From: JASLMY01 sp965226475
GTDB taxonomy: Bacteria > Pseudomonadota > Alphaproteobacteria > GCA-2731375
Direction of reading: 5' to 3'
Assembly: GCA_965226475.1 (NCBI GenBank)
Contig: CBDDDJ010000002.1
Span: 1 to 64,000, forward strand
Length of the DNA: 64,000 nucleotides
In this document: positions 1 through 8,322 of the stretch, piece by piece
Position numbering within the stretch: position 1 is the first letter of the stretch
Layout of the letters: the number at the start of each line of letters is the position of its first letter
Position numbers and translations under genes: made by a program
The notes under the pieces: generated by a model
Told to the model about the DNA's origin: nothing
What the model saw: only the letters and a program-made list of their open reading frames with translations
Database searches by the model: none

Positions 1-571
1 CCGGAGCACGCGTTTCCGGTTGCCGAAGAGGGTCCACCGTCGCCACGCCCGGGATCGCCGCCAGTTCCGCCGAGACGTCTTCCTCGGCAATCCGGGTCAG
101 GGCGTCCTGGCTCAGCGAGTTGCTCACCAGCGCCAGGCGGATGATCGGCGAGGCATCGTGGTCGGCCTTGCGGACGATTACGTCCTCGACCCCATCGGGG
201 AGCCGCCGCTCGATCGCCGCCACGGCCTCGCGGACATCGTTGGCGGCGACGTCGATGTCGACCTTGGTCGAGAATTCGGCGCGGATCCGGGCGTTGTTCT
301 CCTCGCTCGCCGCGTTGATCTCGGTGACCCCGGCGACGCGGGCCACCGCGCCCTCGATGACGCTGGTGACTTCGGCGTCCATGGTTTCGGGCGAGGCGCC
401 CTCGAAAAAGGCGCGGACCGAGACCACTGGGCGGTCGACCTCCGGCAGCTCGCGCACCTCGACGCCCAGCAGGGCGCCGAGCCCGGCGACGATGATCAAC
501 AGGTTCAGCACGATCACCAGCGTCGGCCGGCGGACCGCGAGGGCGGGCAGGTCGCTCGGGCGCAGGCTCAC
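1..571 (-). CDS. RND efflux permease, N-terminal part (left copy)
   Basis: N-terminal 190 residues of an AcrB/HAE1-type inner-membrane RND transporter, cut by the window edge. It matches the start of the complete gene at 59443-62556. The start is a GTG that overlaps the stop of the upstream membrane fusion protein gene (GTGA), implying translational coupling. The first transmembrane helix follows a short cytoplasmic N-terminus, then the first porter-domain segment begins. Whether the left copy is complete cannot be seen here. Confidence 0.9.
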   Translation of the reverse strand, partial: MSLRPSDLPALAVRRPTLVIVLNLLIIVAGLGALLGVEVRELPEVDRPVVSVRAFFEGASPETMDAEVTSVIEGAVARVAGVTEINAASEENNARIRAEFSTKVDIDVAANDVREAVAAIERRLPDGVEDVIVRKADHDASPIIRLALVSNSLSQDALTRIAEEDVSAELAAIPGVATVDPLRQPETRAP

Positions 572-1653
572 GACGTCTTGCCCGCCGCGTCGGCGGCGCG
601 GGGCTTCAGCTTCTGGCCGTCGCGCAGGCCCTGCAGCCCCTCGACGACGATCACGTCACCTTCGCCCAGCGGGCCGTCGACCAGAACGTGGCCATGGTCG
701 CGGCGCACCAGGCGGACGAAGACCTTCTCGGCCCTGGCCTCGCGGACCCGCCAGAGATAGGCGCCGTCCCGGCTCCAGAGCACCGCCACCTCCTTGATCC
801 GGGGATAGGCCTCTCCGGTGAAGTCGAGACGGACCTCGAAGCTGCTGCCGGGGCGGATTCGGCCGTCCGCGTTGGGGATCCGCGCCCGCGCCTTCAAGGA
901 TCGCGCGGCGGGGGAGATGCGGCTGTCGAGCGCGGCGACGACGCCGTCGATCCAGCTGTCGGGGAGGGACCAGGGCCGCACCCGAAGGCGGTCGCCGACG
1001 GCGATCCGGGTCGACTGGTCCTCGGGCACGGCGAACTCGACCAGGATTTCCGAGCGGTCGTCGATGCCCGCGATGGTCACGGCCTCGTCGACCCGGTCGC
1101 CGACCTCGATCTCGGTCAGGCCGACGAAGCCGGCGAACGGCGCGCGGACGATACGGTCGGCCAGTTCCGCCTCGGCCTGCTCCAGGCGGATGGCGGCGGC
1201 CTGCATCCCGGCCCGGGCGGTATCGAGGCGGGCGCGCGAGGCATGACCGGCGGGCGCCAGGCGCTCCATCCGCCGCATGTCGCGCCGGGCCTCCTTGAAG
1301 GCGACCTCGGCCAGGCGGACCTTCAGGCTCTGGTGCTTGGAATCGAGCCGCAGGAGGATCTGCCCGGCCTTCACGGCCTCGTCGGCCCGGAAGGCGAGTT
1401 CGACCACCTCGCCCGCCGCCTTGGGGTGGATGGCGGCCGAGCGGATCGCCCGCCCGGTGCCGATCAGGCGAAGCGTTATCCGGTCCGGCGCCAGCTCCAC
1501 GACCTCGGTGAGGACGGGGGTCGCGGCGGCGGCCCGCCTGGGCTTGGCCTCGTCGCTCCCCGCCGCGCCCGGATTGGCCGTGAAGAACCACCACCCGGCG
1601 CCAAGCGCGCCGGCGAGCAGGATCAGAAGCGCGAACTGCAGACGCAAGGACAT
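568..1653 (-). CDS. RND membrane fusion protein (left copy)
   Basis: Periplasmic adaptor of a tripartite RND efflux system, about 361 residues from the ATG at 1653; an upstream in-frame ATG at 1680 is less likely because the region between reads like leader sequence. An N-terminal hydrophobic anchor (LRLQFALLILLAGALGAG) is followed by the biotinyl-lipoyl-like half motif with its helical hairpin (residues about 70-170), the second lipoyl half, and a beta-barrel. The gene ends in a GTGA overlap with the RND permease, so the two form an operon. The left and right copies look identical in protein. Confidence 0.9.
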   Translation of the reverse strand: MSLRLQFALLILLAGALGAGWWFFTANPGAAGSDEAKPRRAAAATPVLTEVVELAPDRITLRLIGTGRAIRSAAIHPKAAGEVVELAFRADEAVKAGQILLRLDSKHQSLKVRLAEVAFKEARRDMRRMERLAPAGHASRARLDTARAGMQAAAIRLEQAEAELADRIVRAPFAGFVGLTEIEVGDRVDEAVTIAGIDDRSEILVEFAVPEDQSTRIAVGDRLRVRPWSLPDSWIDGVVAALDSRISPAARSLKARARIPNADGRIRPGSSFEVRLDFTGEAYPRIKEVAVLWSRDGAYLWRVREARAEKVFVRLVRRDHGHVLVDGPLGEGDVIVVEGLQGLRDGQKLKPRAADAAGKTS

Positions 1654-1778
1654 CGCCTTTGCTCTTCCCTGGGCGGTCAATTCCGCATGCCGCGCGCCAT
1701 TCTATCGCGGAAATGCCGCTTGCGGGTGCCGATTTGACGCTAGACTTGGCGTCGCGCGGACGAGGGGGGAGACGAGGA
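1654..1778. promoter_or_regulatory. Divergent intergenic region between efflux operon and lactonase-fold gene
   Basis: The 125 bases separating two outward-facing genes must hold both promoters. A good ribosome binding site (GGGGGAGACGAGGA) lies directly before the ATG at 1779. I see no convincing -35/-10 pair or operator. The same sequence occurs in the right arm at 58236-58360. Confidence 0.4.
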
Positions 1779-2801
1779 ATGGTTTGGCACGTCTATGTCA
1801 CGATCTCGGGCGAGGGGCGGATTGCCCGCCTGGAGATGGATCCGGCCACGGCGGTGCTGGAAATGATCGAGGATGTGAAGGCGCCCGGCCGGCCGGCGCC
1901 GATCGCCGTCTCGCCCGACGAAACCGTCCTGCACGTCGGGCGGCGCGACGACCTGAGGCTCGAAAGCTTCCGCCGGGATCGCCAAACGGGGGCCCTCGCC
2001 TCGATCGGCGAGATTCCGGTGGAAAACGATCCCTGCTACATGGGCATGGACGGAAGCGGGCGTTACCTGCTCTCCGCCTACTACATCGGCGAACGGGCGG
2101 CGGTGCACGGGACCGACGGCGAGGGCGCCCTGCTGCATCCGCCGATCGAATGGCGCCACACCGGGCGCGGCTCGCATTATTTCGAGACGGATCGGAGCAA
2201 CCGCTTCGCCTTCGTGCCGCACATCCACGGCAACGGCGCCGCCAACGCGATTTTCCAGTTCCGCTTCGACTCCGAGAGCGGCCGCCTCGCGTCCAACGAC
2301 CCCGATCGCGTCGCTCCCGCCGGAGACGACGGGCCCCGCCACTTCTGCTGGCACCCGGCGCGCGACCTGCTCTACGCCTCGAACGAACAGGGCTGTTCCG
2401 TCACCACCTACGCCTTCGATACGACGGCCGGCACGCTCCGCCCGCTCGCCACGGCGCCGACCTTGCCCGAGGACTGGGAGGGCCCGAACACCTGCGCCCA
2501 GATCCGCCTGACGCCCGACGGCCGCTTCCTCTACGCGGCCAACCGGGGCCACGACAGCCTCGCCTGCTTCGCCATCGACGCGTCGAGCGGCGAGCCGAGC
2601 GCGATCGGCCACGCCGAGGCCGAGCCGACGCCCCGCGTCATGGCGATCACGCCGGACGGCCGTCATCTGCTCTCGGCCGGCCTCGATTCCGGCAGCATCC
2701 AGGTTTTCGCCATCGACCAGGGAAGCGGCGCGCTCGACCTCCTGGCGGTCCACGAGGTCGGCGCCCAGCCGATGTGGATCTCGGTGCTAGCCGCCGCCTA
2801 G
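1779..2801 (+). CDS. Lactonase-fold protein, 6-phosphogluconolactonase type (left copy)
   Basis: A seven-bladed beta-propeller of the cyclic lactonase (YkgB/Pgl-like, PF10282) family, 340 residues from the ATG at 1779, chosen for its strong ribosome binding site; an open frame extends further up without one. The blade-like repeats include RFLYAANRGHDSLACFAID and HLLSAGLDSGSIQVFAID, typical of the family. Family members hydrolyse 6-phosphogluconolactone, but many are related propellers of unknown substrate, so the reaction is only a family inference. No signal peptide is visible. The 3' end overlaps the convergent GNAT gene by 15 bases. The right-arm copy looks identical. Confidence 0.8.
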   Translation: MVWHVYVTISGEGRIARLEMDPATAVLEMIEDVKAPGRPAPIAVSPDETVLHVGRRDDLRLESFRRDRQTGALASIGEIPVENDPCYMGMDGSGRYLLSAYYIGERAAVHGTDGEGALLHPPIEWRHTGRGSHYFETDRSNRFAFVPHIHGNGAANAIFQFRFDSESGRLASNDPDRVAPAGDDGPRHFCWHPARDLLYASNEQGCSVTTYAFDTTAGTLRPLATAPTLPEDWEGPNTCAQIRLTPDGRFLYAANRGHDSLACFAIDASSGEPSAIGHAEAEPTPRVMAITPDGRHLLSAGLDSGSIQVFAIDQGSGALDLLAVHEVGAQPMWISVLAAA

Positions 2802-3254
2802 ACGCTTGCCCATGTGCACCAGCTCCGTGCCGGCGATGCGGGCGCTCGGGCCTCGATGGGTTTCGGCATAGCCGAGCGCGGCATAGAAGCCGACGTTCTC
2901 CGCCATGCGCTCGTTGGTGTGGAGGCGGATTTCGTTGAAGCCGCGTCGTCGGGCCTCGTCCTCCGAGAAAGCCATCAAGCGGCGCCCGACGCCCTGGCCC
3001 TGCAACGTCGGATCGACGGCGAGACTCCAGATCAGCAGGTGATCGGCCTCCGCCATCATCGTGAGCGAGGCCGCCAGTCCATCGCCGTCGCCCGGCAGTA
3101 CGAAGACGATCGCCTCCCGGATCAATTTGGCATAGTCGGCGCCCACCGGTTCCGGCGCCCCACCGAGACGTTCGAGGTAGATCGCGTAGGCCCGCGCCGC
3201 CAGGTCCGCGATCGCCGCCGTGTCGCTTGCCCGCGCAGGCCTGAGACCGTCCAT
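2787..3254 (-). CDS. GNAT family N-acetyltransferase (left copy)
   Basis: A 155-residue GCN5-related acetyltransferase. The acetyl-CoA pyrophosphate-binding motif is visible as QGQGVGRRLM near residue 90, followed by the conserved strand and helix (EIRLHTNERM, then NVGFYAALGYAE). The substrate is unknown. It starts seven bases after the isomerase stop and probably belongs to the same minus-strand transcript. It converges on the lactonase-fold gene with overlapping 3' ends. Confidence 0.85.
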   Translation of the reverse strand: MDGLRPARASDTAAIADLAARAYAIYLERLGGAPEPVGADYAKLIREAIVFVLPGDGDGLAASLTMMAEADHLLIWSLAVDPTLQGQGVGRRLMAFSEDEARRRGFNEIRLHTNERMAENVGFYAALGYAETHRGPSARIAGTELVHMGKRLGGG

Positions 3255-3521
3255 GGAGGTTCAAAATCGGGAGAAGAGCTGGGTGAAGCCCGGGAACTGG
3301 TCGTCGATTCCCTGGGCGCGCAGCCCGTGCCAATAGCTGACGACGTTGATCGAGATGACCGGTTTGCCCAGCCAGCGCTCCGCCTCGTCGGCGATACGGG
3401 CCATCGGCAGATTGGCGCCGAACTGCACCAGGCACTCGACCTCGGAATCGTCGATCTCGCGGATGGCCTGGATCATGTCCCGGTCGGAGACGTGGGAATA
3501 GGTCGCCGGGCTGGCGCCCCG

Positions 3522-4974
3522 GGTGATGTCCCACCCAATGTTGAAAAGTGCGAGATAGGCATCGTCTGATCGAGAGGCTACGCGGCCACCTCGATGTCTT
3601 CAATGACGGACTTTGCTCCGGCCTTTCTCACCGCCTCCCGCAGGGCGGCGTCGAGGATGGGGAGCTGGCGGTAGGCCTTGAGGCGGCGGAAGGTCTTTTG
3701 CGCCTCCAAGGGGCCGGCGGCGGTCCAACGCAGCGCCATCTCGGCGTTGCGCCAGCGCTTGACGTTCCGCTGCACCGTCCGGACGGTGCCGATCGCGTTC
3801 TCGATGGCGTTGGTGCAAGCCAGCGAGCGTCGAAGTTGCGGCGGGAGGCCGAGCCGGATCACGGTCAGGATCTCGTCCAGGCCCTCCAGGATCGAGCCCG
3901 AGACGCCGGGTGCGTCATGCTCCAGACGGCGGGCGAGGTTGCGCAAGAGCCGTTCGGCCTTGGCCGCGTCGTCCTGCTGCCAGGCCTGCCGCAAGACCTT
4001 CCTGACGCCGGCATGGAGGCTCTCGTCCAGCCGGTCCGTGATGTTGCGCCCCTTGTGCACCTGGCAGCGCTGGAGGGCCGCCGCCCACCCGAAGGTCCGC
4101 CGGATCGCCTTCGAGAGCGCCTTGGCGCCGTCGACGATGTAGAGCCGAGGCCGTTCGGGATCGAGACCGCGCTCGATCAGGTTGTCGAGCATGGCTTGCA
4201 CCGTGGCCGCGTTCTCCGTCGCGCCCTCGGCCAGGCCCAGCACGTGCTTCGCGCCGCCGGTGTCGATGCCGATCGCCGCCACCATCAGGTGGTCGCCGAC
4301 ATGGAGCCCGTCGATCTGGAGCACCACGAGATCGAGATCGTCGAGCGGGCTCGCCAGCCAGGCCTTCAGCTTGCTTCGCGTCAACGCCACGAAACGGCGC
4401 GAGACCGCCGACTTCGAGGTTGCGTCACCCGATGCCGCCGGCAGATCGCCGCCCGCATCGTCCGGCAGGCGCACCGCGCGGGCATACTTGCGGGTCGAGA
4501 CGTTGATCACCATCAGATTCATCGCCCAGGCTTGCAAGAGTTCGGGTTCCGACAGCAGCTCCCAACTCGGCAGGCTCATCTCCCGACCCGCGAAGTCCCC
4601 CACCCGAGGGCGCTCGACCTTCACTTTGCCGCCGTGGTAGGCGATCTCGCTCCGGGTCGTGCCCCATCGATGGCCCTTGCGCTCGCCCGAGCCGGCGTGG
4701 CGCGAACCGCACAAGGCTTCCGCGTCCGCCGACATCATCTCGTTCAAAGACTCGAGGCCCGCCAAAAGGCAGAAGCGATCGACGCTCATGCGCGGATCGT
4801 CGAAGGCCTCCGGCATCGATGGCAAGAGCCGACAGGATGGTTCCGAGGAACGGTCGTTGCGTGTAGTCTTGGTCATGGCGTCGTTCTCCTTGATGGAATC
4901 AGCACCCAGAGCCTAGCGGCTCCAGGCGGACGACGCCTACTTCAGCTTTTCAACAGAGCCCGGGACATCCCCTC
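3522..4974 (-). mobile_element. IS256-family insertion sequence (left copy)
   Basis: About 1.45 kb with long imperfect terminal inverted repeats: both ends contain GATGTCCC and TGTTGAAAAG followed by AGGC(G/A)TCGTC. It is flanked by the direct repeat CGCCCCG (3515-3521 and 4975-4981); the family usually makes 8-9 bp duplications, so one base may have changed. It carries a single transposase gene. The same insertion is present at the mirrored site in the right arm, so it preceded the duplication. Confidence 0.9.
3578..4876 (-). CDS. IS256-family (mutator type) transposase (left copy)
   Basis: A 432-residue DDE transposase. The N-terminal DNA-binding part is followed by a catalytic core with DGLHVGDHLMVAAIGID (first Asp), YIVDGAKALSKAIRR (second Asp), RCQVHKGRNI and the C-terminal CTNAIENAIGTVR (Glu region), the standard mutator-family arrangement. 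The length is normal and no frameshift is seen, so it may be active. It differs from the right-arm copy by four visible amino-acid changes (P/L, W/R, R/H, Y/H). Confidence 0.93.
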   Translation of the reverse strand: MTKTTRNDRSSEPSCRLLPSMPEAFDDPRMSVDRFCLLAGLESLNEMMSADAEALCGSRHAGSGERKGHRWGTTRSEIAYHGGKVKVERPRVGDFAGREMSLPSWELLSEPELLQAWAMNLMVINVSTRKYARAVRLPDDAGGDLPAASGDATSKSAVSRRFVALTRSKLKAWLASPLDDLDLVVLQIDGLHVGDHLMVAAIGIDTGGAKHVLGLAEGATENAATVQAMLDNLIERGLDPERPRLYIVDGAKALSKAIRRTFGWAAALQRCQVHKGRNITDRLDESLHAGVRKVLRQAWQQDDAAKAERLLRNLARRLEHDAPGVSGSILEGLDEILTVIRLGLPPQLRRSLACTNAIENAIGTVRTVQRNVKRWRNAEMALRWTAAGPLEAQKTFRRLKAYRQLPILDAALREAVRKAGAKSVIEDIEVAA

Positions 4975-5493
4975 CGCCCCGCATGTGGCGGTATTTGACG
5001 ATCTCGTAGCCCATCTCGGCGAACATCGATTCCATGCGCGGCTCGATCGAGGGGAAGTAGGGCTCCATGATCGAGATCTTACGCTTGACTCCATGCAGCC
5101 GCAGCGCCTCGCGCACGCCGTCGACCGCCGTCGAGACGCCGATGTCGCGGCCCGCCAGCCGCCGCATCCGCGCCTTCAGGTCCTTGACGTATTGCAGGCT
5201 GCCGCCCCAGACCGAGAGGGCGGAAATGCCGAGCACGAGGTAATCCGGGTTGCAGGTCATCACCCGCTCGACCGCCGCGTCCAGGCCGCCGTCGATCAGG
5301 CGGATGGACTCGTCGAAACTGTCGTCGTCGACGATGTCGATATTGGGGATGTGCATGCGGCCGAGGTGGTTGGTGACGCCGCGCGGGCGCATGGAGTCGT
5401 ACTCCGGTTGAACAACCGTATTCGTCGAGGGCGTGGTGACCCCGATCTTCGAGCGATAGCCCAGATAATCGACCATGTCTTCGCGTCCCGCGT

Positions 5494-6327
5494 CTAACCC
5501 TGTTTTCGGGCGAGAATTTCGATCGTCGAAATCCGGCCTTCGTCGATATTCGTCGCGCTGTTGCGCATCATCTGTTTCATCCGCTCTCCCATCAGCACGA
5601 TGGTGGATAGCCTTGGCGGGCCGTCCCTGGCGATTTCGGCGCGCTGTTCGGCGCGGAAACGCGCGTTCTGGGCGGTGATGTCGTCGAAGGTCAGGACCTC
5701 GAAGCCCGCGCCCTCGATCTCGGCGCGGGTCTCCTCGGGCGTCGCGAGGAAGCTGGTGGCCGCCGTCTCGGCCCAGGGGGCGGGATAAATCGGCGCCCCG
5801 CCCGGCCCTTGCGTGACGTTGGAGAGCGCCAGCCGCGTGCCCGGCCGTAAGACCCGGGCCGCCTCGCCATAGAAGCGCGGGCGGTCGGCGATGTTCATGA
5901 TGACGTTCTGGGAATAGGCGCCGTCGAAAACGCCGTCGGCGAACGGTAGATCCAGGGCGGAAGCCTGGCGGAAGTCGACGACGTCCCCCTGTCCGGTCGC
6001 CTCGGCGAGCGCCCGCGCGGCCTCGATGAAGGCCTCGGTCAGGTCGATGCCGCTGACCCAGCAGTTGCGGGCGTCGGCGATGAAGCGCGCCGGTCCGCCG
6101 ATACCGCAGCCGATATCCAGGATGCGAGACCCGCGGGCCGGTTCCAGCAGGTCCGCGATCTCTTCCGTCGCCTGCATCCCCCGCCCGTGGAAATGGTCGA
6201 GCGGGGCGAGCTCGCGGGGCGTCGGCCGTTCTCCCGCATGGCCGACCTCGTCGAGCGCCGCCAGCAGCCGTTTGGCGATGTCCGCGCCCGAATAGTGCCC
6301 GGCGACGATTTGTTCCAGCTCATCCAT
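5494..6327 (-). CDS. Class I SAM-dependent methyltransferase (left copy)
   Basis: 277 residues with the Rossmann-type SAM-binding motif RILDIGCGIGGPARFIA near residues 68-84, an acidic motif ending strand 2 (SGIDLT), and motif IV-like FDGAYSQNVIMNIADR. It resembles glycine/sarcosine N-methyltransferase and ubiquinone-type methyltransferase families, so the substrate is probably small but cannot be named. The start overlaps the dioxygenase stop by eight bases (ATGGATGA), which implies coupled translation and a shared pathway. Both copies look intact. Confidence 0.87.
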   Translation of the reverse strand: MDELEQIVAGHYSGADIAKRLLAALDEVGHAGERPTPRELAPLDHFHGRGMQATEEIADLLEPARGSRILDIGCGIGGPARFIADARNCWVSGIDLTEAFIEAARALAEATGQGDVVDFRQASALDLPFADGVFDGAYSQNVIMNIADRPRFYGEAARVLRPGTRLALSNVTQGPGGAPIYPAPWAETAATSFLATPEETRAEIEGAGFEVLTFDDITAQNARFRAEQRAEIARDGPPRLSTIVLMGERMKQMMRNSATNIDEGRISTIEILARKQG

Positions 6328-7378
6328 GCGCGCCGGTCTCGGCGATCCCGCCCCTCAGCGCGCCCGGTCGGACGTCGCCGAACAATACGGCGTGGCCGTC
6401 GGGCAGCGGCCGGCTGTTCGGCACCGCGAGCCAGAGCCGGTACAAGAGCCGCGCCCGATCCGGCGCCTCCCCATCCTCGTAGGGCGCGCGGGCGTGATAG
6501 ACGACGTGGTTGTTCATGAACATCACTTCCCCCGGGCTCAAGCGCCACTCGAAGGCGACCTCGTCGGCGATCTCCGCCAGCAGGTCCAGCGCCTCCCACT
6601 GTTCGGCAGACATCCTCGGCACCTCGGGGTTCAGTTGCGCCGCCTCCACGTAGGTCCGCGAATAGTGCGTGGTGAAATGGCCGTCCCGGAGGGCGAAGAC
6701 GGGGAGGGGATAGTAATCGGCGTTGTCGCCGACTTCCTCGCCGAGGCGGCTGCGATGGATGTCCCGGTAGAGGAGGCGCGCGAGATCGGGCCGCCGCCTC
6801 GCCATCTCGTCATGGACCGCGACGGCGCTCGCCAGCCGGTTGACGCCGCCCGAGGCCGCCTGCCGTACGCACAGCAGCGCGGCGACGTCGCAACGATCGG
6901 TGTGGTAGCGGAGCGCGCCGGTCGAATGGACCCGGGCGCGAGAGGCCAGGAAGTCCTCGCCGTCCTCGGTTTCGATTCTGCCGCGCGTCTCGCGTTTGGC
7001 CGCGCCCTCGTCGGTGATGTCGGCCATCAGCTCGCCCGCGCGGTTCTGGTTGAGCGGCGTGCCCATCAGCCGGCCGATGGCGAGGAAAAGGGCGCGGCGC
7101 GCCGTCGGCGCCATTTCCGCCACGGGCAGGCCCGCGATCAGTTGAATACCGGGTCCCGTCTCCAGCCATTGGCTCACCTCGGCCAATACCCGCGCCAGGC
7201 GGGGAAGCGGCAAGGTGGCGGCATCGGCGGCGGTCCAATCGGGGGCGTCGTAGGCGGCGAGGGCGGCCTCGACGTCGGCCACGGTTTCGCCGTCCAGGAC
7301 GTGGCGCCAGCCGTGGGGCGCGGCGCCGGTCCAGGCGGCGGGACCGCCCAGGGGCTGGAGGGGGTCGGCCTTGCTCAT
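6320..7378 (-). CDS. TauD/TfdA-family Fe(II)/2-oxoglutarate dioxygenase (left, intact copy)
   Basis: 352 residues. The iron-binding facial triad is visible as H159-T-D161 (in ALRYHTDRCD) with a distal His in NNHVVYHAR (H295), and the 2-oxoglutarate-binding Arg is probably R314 (LLYRLWLA). The substrate class is unknown; relatives include taurine dioxygenase-like and gamma-butyrobetaine hydroxylase-like enzymes. It starts three bases after the oxidoreductase stop and overlaps the methyltransferase start. It is the only intact copy in the window, because the right-arm copy is frameshifted by an 11-bp duplication. Confidence 0.88.
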   Translation of the reverse strand: MSKADPLQPLGGPAAWTGAAPHGWRHVLDGETVADVEAALAAYDAPDWTAADAATLPLPRLARVLAEVSQWLETGPGIQLIAGLPVAEMAPTARRALFLAIGRLMGTPLNQNRAGELMADITDEGAAKRETRGRIETEDGEDFLASRARVHSTGALRYHTDRCDVAALLCVRQAASGGVNRLASAVAVHDEMARRRPDLARLLYRDIHRSRLGEEVGDNADYYPLPVFALRDGHFTTHYSRTYVEAAQLNPEVPRMSAEQWEALDLLAEIADEVAFEWRLSPGEVMFMNNHVVYHARAPYEDGEAPDRARLLYRLWLAVPNSRPLPDGHAVLFGDVRPGALRGGIAETGAHG

Positions 7379-7381
7379 CGT

Positions 7382-8221
7382 CTATCCTCCGATAAAGGGC
7401 GCCATGGAATCGAGGAAGGCCATCGCCTCCGCCTTGCCGCGCGGCGAGACCAGGACCACCCGCTCGACGCCGATCTCCCGGTAACCCGCCAAGGCCTCCT
7501 CGCTGGCGCCGTCGAAGGCGAACACGGAGATCGAAAGCGCGTCCGGATCGCGGCCCGCCGCCTCGGTCCGCCGGCGAAGATCGGCGATGGTGTCGGGCAG
7601 GTCTTCCAGCAGCACGTCGATCGGGATCCAGCCGTCGCAATAGGCGGCCACCCGGCGCCTGCCGCCGGGCGTGGCGCTGCCCATCAGGATCGGCGGATGC
7701 GGCCTTTGCACCGGCTTGGGGAAGGAGATGATGCGGTCGAAATCGACGAACTCACCATGGTAGGAGGCCTCTTCCTCGGCCCAGATCACCTTCATCGCCT
7801 CGATCCGCTCGCGCAGCACCTTCCAGCGGCTGGCGAAGGGCGTGCCGTGGTTTTCCATCTCTTCCGCGTTCCAGCCGCCGCCGATGCCGAAAAGAAAGCG
7901 GCCCTCCGAAAGGTAATCGAGGGTCGCGACCTCCTTGGCGAGTGTAATGGGGTCGCGCTCGATCACCAGGCAGATGCCGGTCGCCAGCTTGAGGCGGGTG
8001 GTCACCGCCGCCGCCGATGCCAGCGACACGAAGGGATCGGCCATGTGGTAGTAAGGACGCGGCAGATGTCCGCCGCCGGGATAGGGGGTCTCGCGGCTCG
8101 CCGGAATGTGGGTATGTTCGCCGACCCAGAGGCTTTCGAAGCCGCGTTCCTCCAGCGCCCGGGCCATTCGGTCGACGCGAATGCCGTATTCCGTGTTGTA
8201 GTTGAAGACGCCGAGATGCAT
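7382..8221 (-). CDS. LLM-class (luciferase-like) flavin/F420-dependent oxidoreductase (left copy)
   Basis: 279 residues, beginning MHLGVFNYNTEYGIRVDRMA. The fold is a bacterial luciferase-type TIM barrel; conserved stretches include ESLWVGEHTHIP, LSEGRFLFGIGGGWNAEEM and PPILMGSATPGGRRRVA, typical of the F420-dependent LLM subfamily (TIGR03619-like). The cofactor could be FMN or F420. As first gene of the tightly packed set oxidoreductase-dioxygenase-methyltransferase-isomerase-GNAT, it likely works in the same unidentified pathway, perhaps catabolism of a small organic acid or amine. Confidence 0.88.
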   Translation of the reverse strand: MHLGVFNYNTEYGIRVDRMARALEERGFESLWVGEHTHIPASRETPYPGGGHLPRPYYHMADPFVSLASAAAVTTRLKLATGICLVIERDPITLAKEVATLDYLSEGRFLFGIGGGWNAEEMENHGTPFASRWKVLRERIEAMKVIWAEEEASYHGEFVDFDRIISFPKPVQRPHPPILMGSATPGGRRRVAAYCDGWIPIDVLLEDLPDTIADLRRRTEAAGRDPDALSISVFAFDGASEEALAGYREIGVERVVLVSPRGKAEAMAFLDSMAPFIGG

Positions 8222-8322
8222 TGCCGTCGAATCTTTCCCGTCCCATCCGCCCCACCCGCCGGAGGATCGGTCCGAGACTAGCAGGATCCGGCCGGCCGGC
8301 GAACCGGCCGACAAGGGCGCGC
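8222..8322. promoter_or_regulatory. Spacer with stable GC-rich hairpin between the MBL and oxidoreductase genes
   Basis: Read on the minus strand, the spacer after the MBL stop contains a perfect 7-bp stem CGGCCGG-TTCG-CCGGCCG (about 8291-8308). No U-run follows, so it is not a canonical intrinsic terminator; it could be an attenuating or mRNA-stabilising hairpin. The promoter of the oxidoreductase gene set probably lies here. Confidence 0.35.

Larger units (their letters stand above)
3261..5476 (-). pseudogene. Asp/Glu racemase-maleate isomerase family gene interrupted by an IS256-family element (left copy)
   Basis: The 5' part (5476 down to about 4982) encodes an N-terminal domain beginning MVDYLGYRSKIGVTTPSTNT; the 3' part (about 3521 down to 3261) encodes ASPATYSHVSDRDMIQAI to the stop. 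Removing 3522-4974 and one copy of the 7-bp repeat CGCCCCG joins the halves in frame as R-G-A-S-P-A-T. The family includes maleate isomerase, arylmalonate decarboxylase and Asp/Glu racemases. The first catalytic-cysteine region reads LGISALSVWGG, so a Cys expected in many members is not obvious; substrate and activity are uncertain. It follows the methyltransferase by 17 bases. Confidence 0.85.

Noticed and set aside
3548..5497. 649-residue plus-strand open frame across the isomerase/IS256 region
   Set aside because: It is the antisense of the transposase and isomerase; composition follows the opposite-strand codons and no motif is present. Similar long shadows at 1277-2938, 9485-10477, 24027-25595, 27046-28233, 31627-32982, 37007-38677 and 60442-62478 were left out for the same reason.
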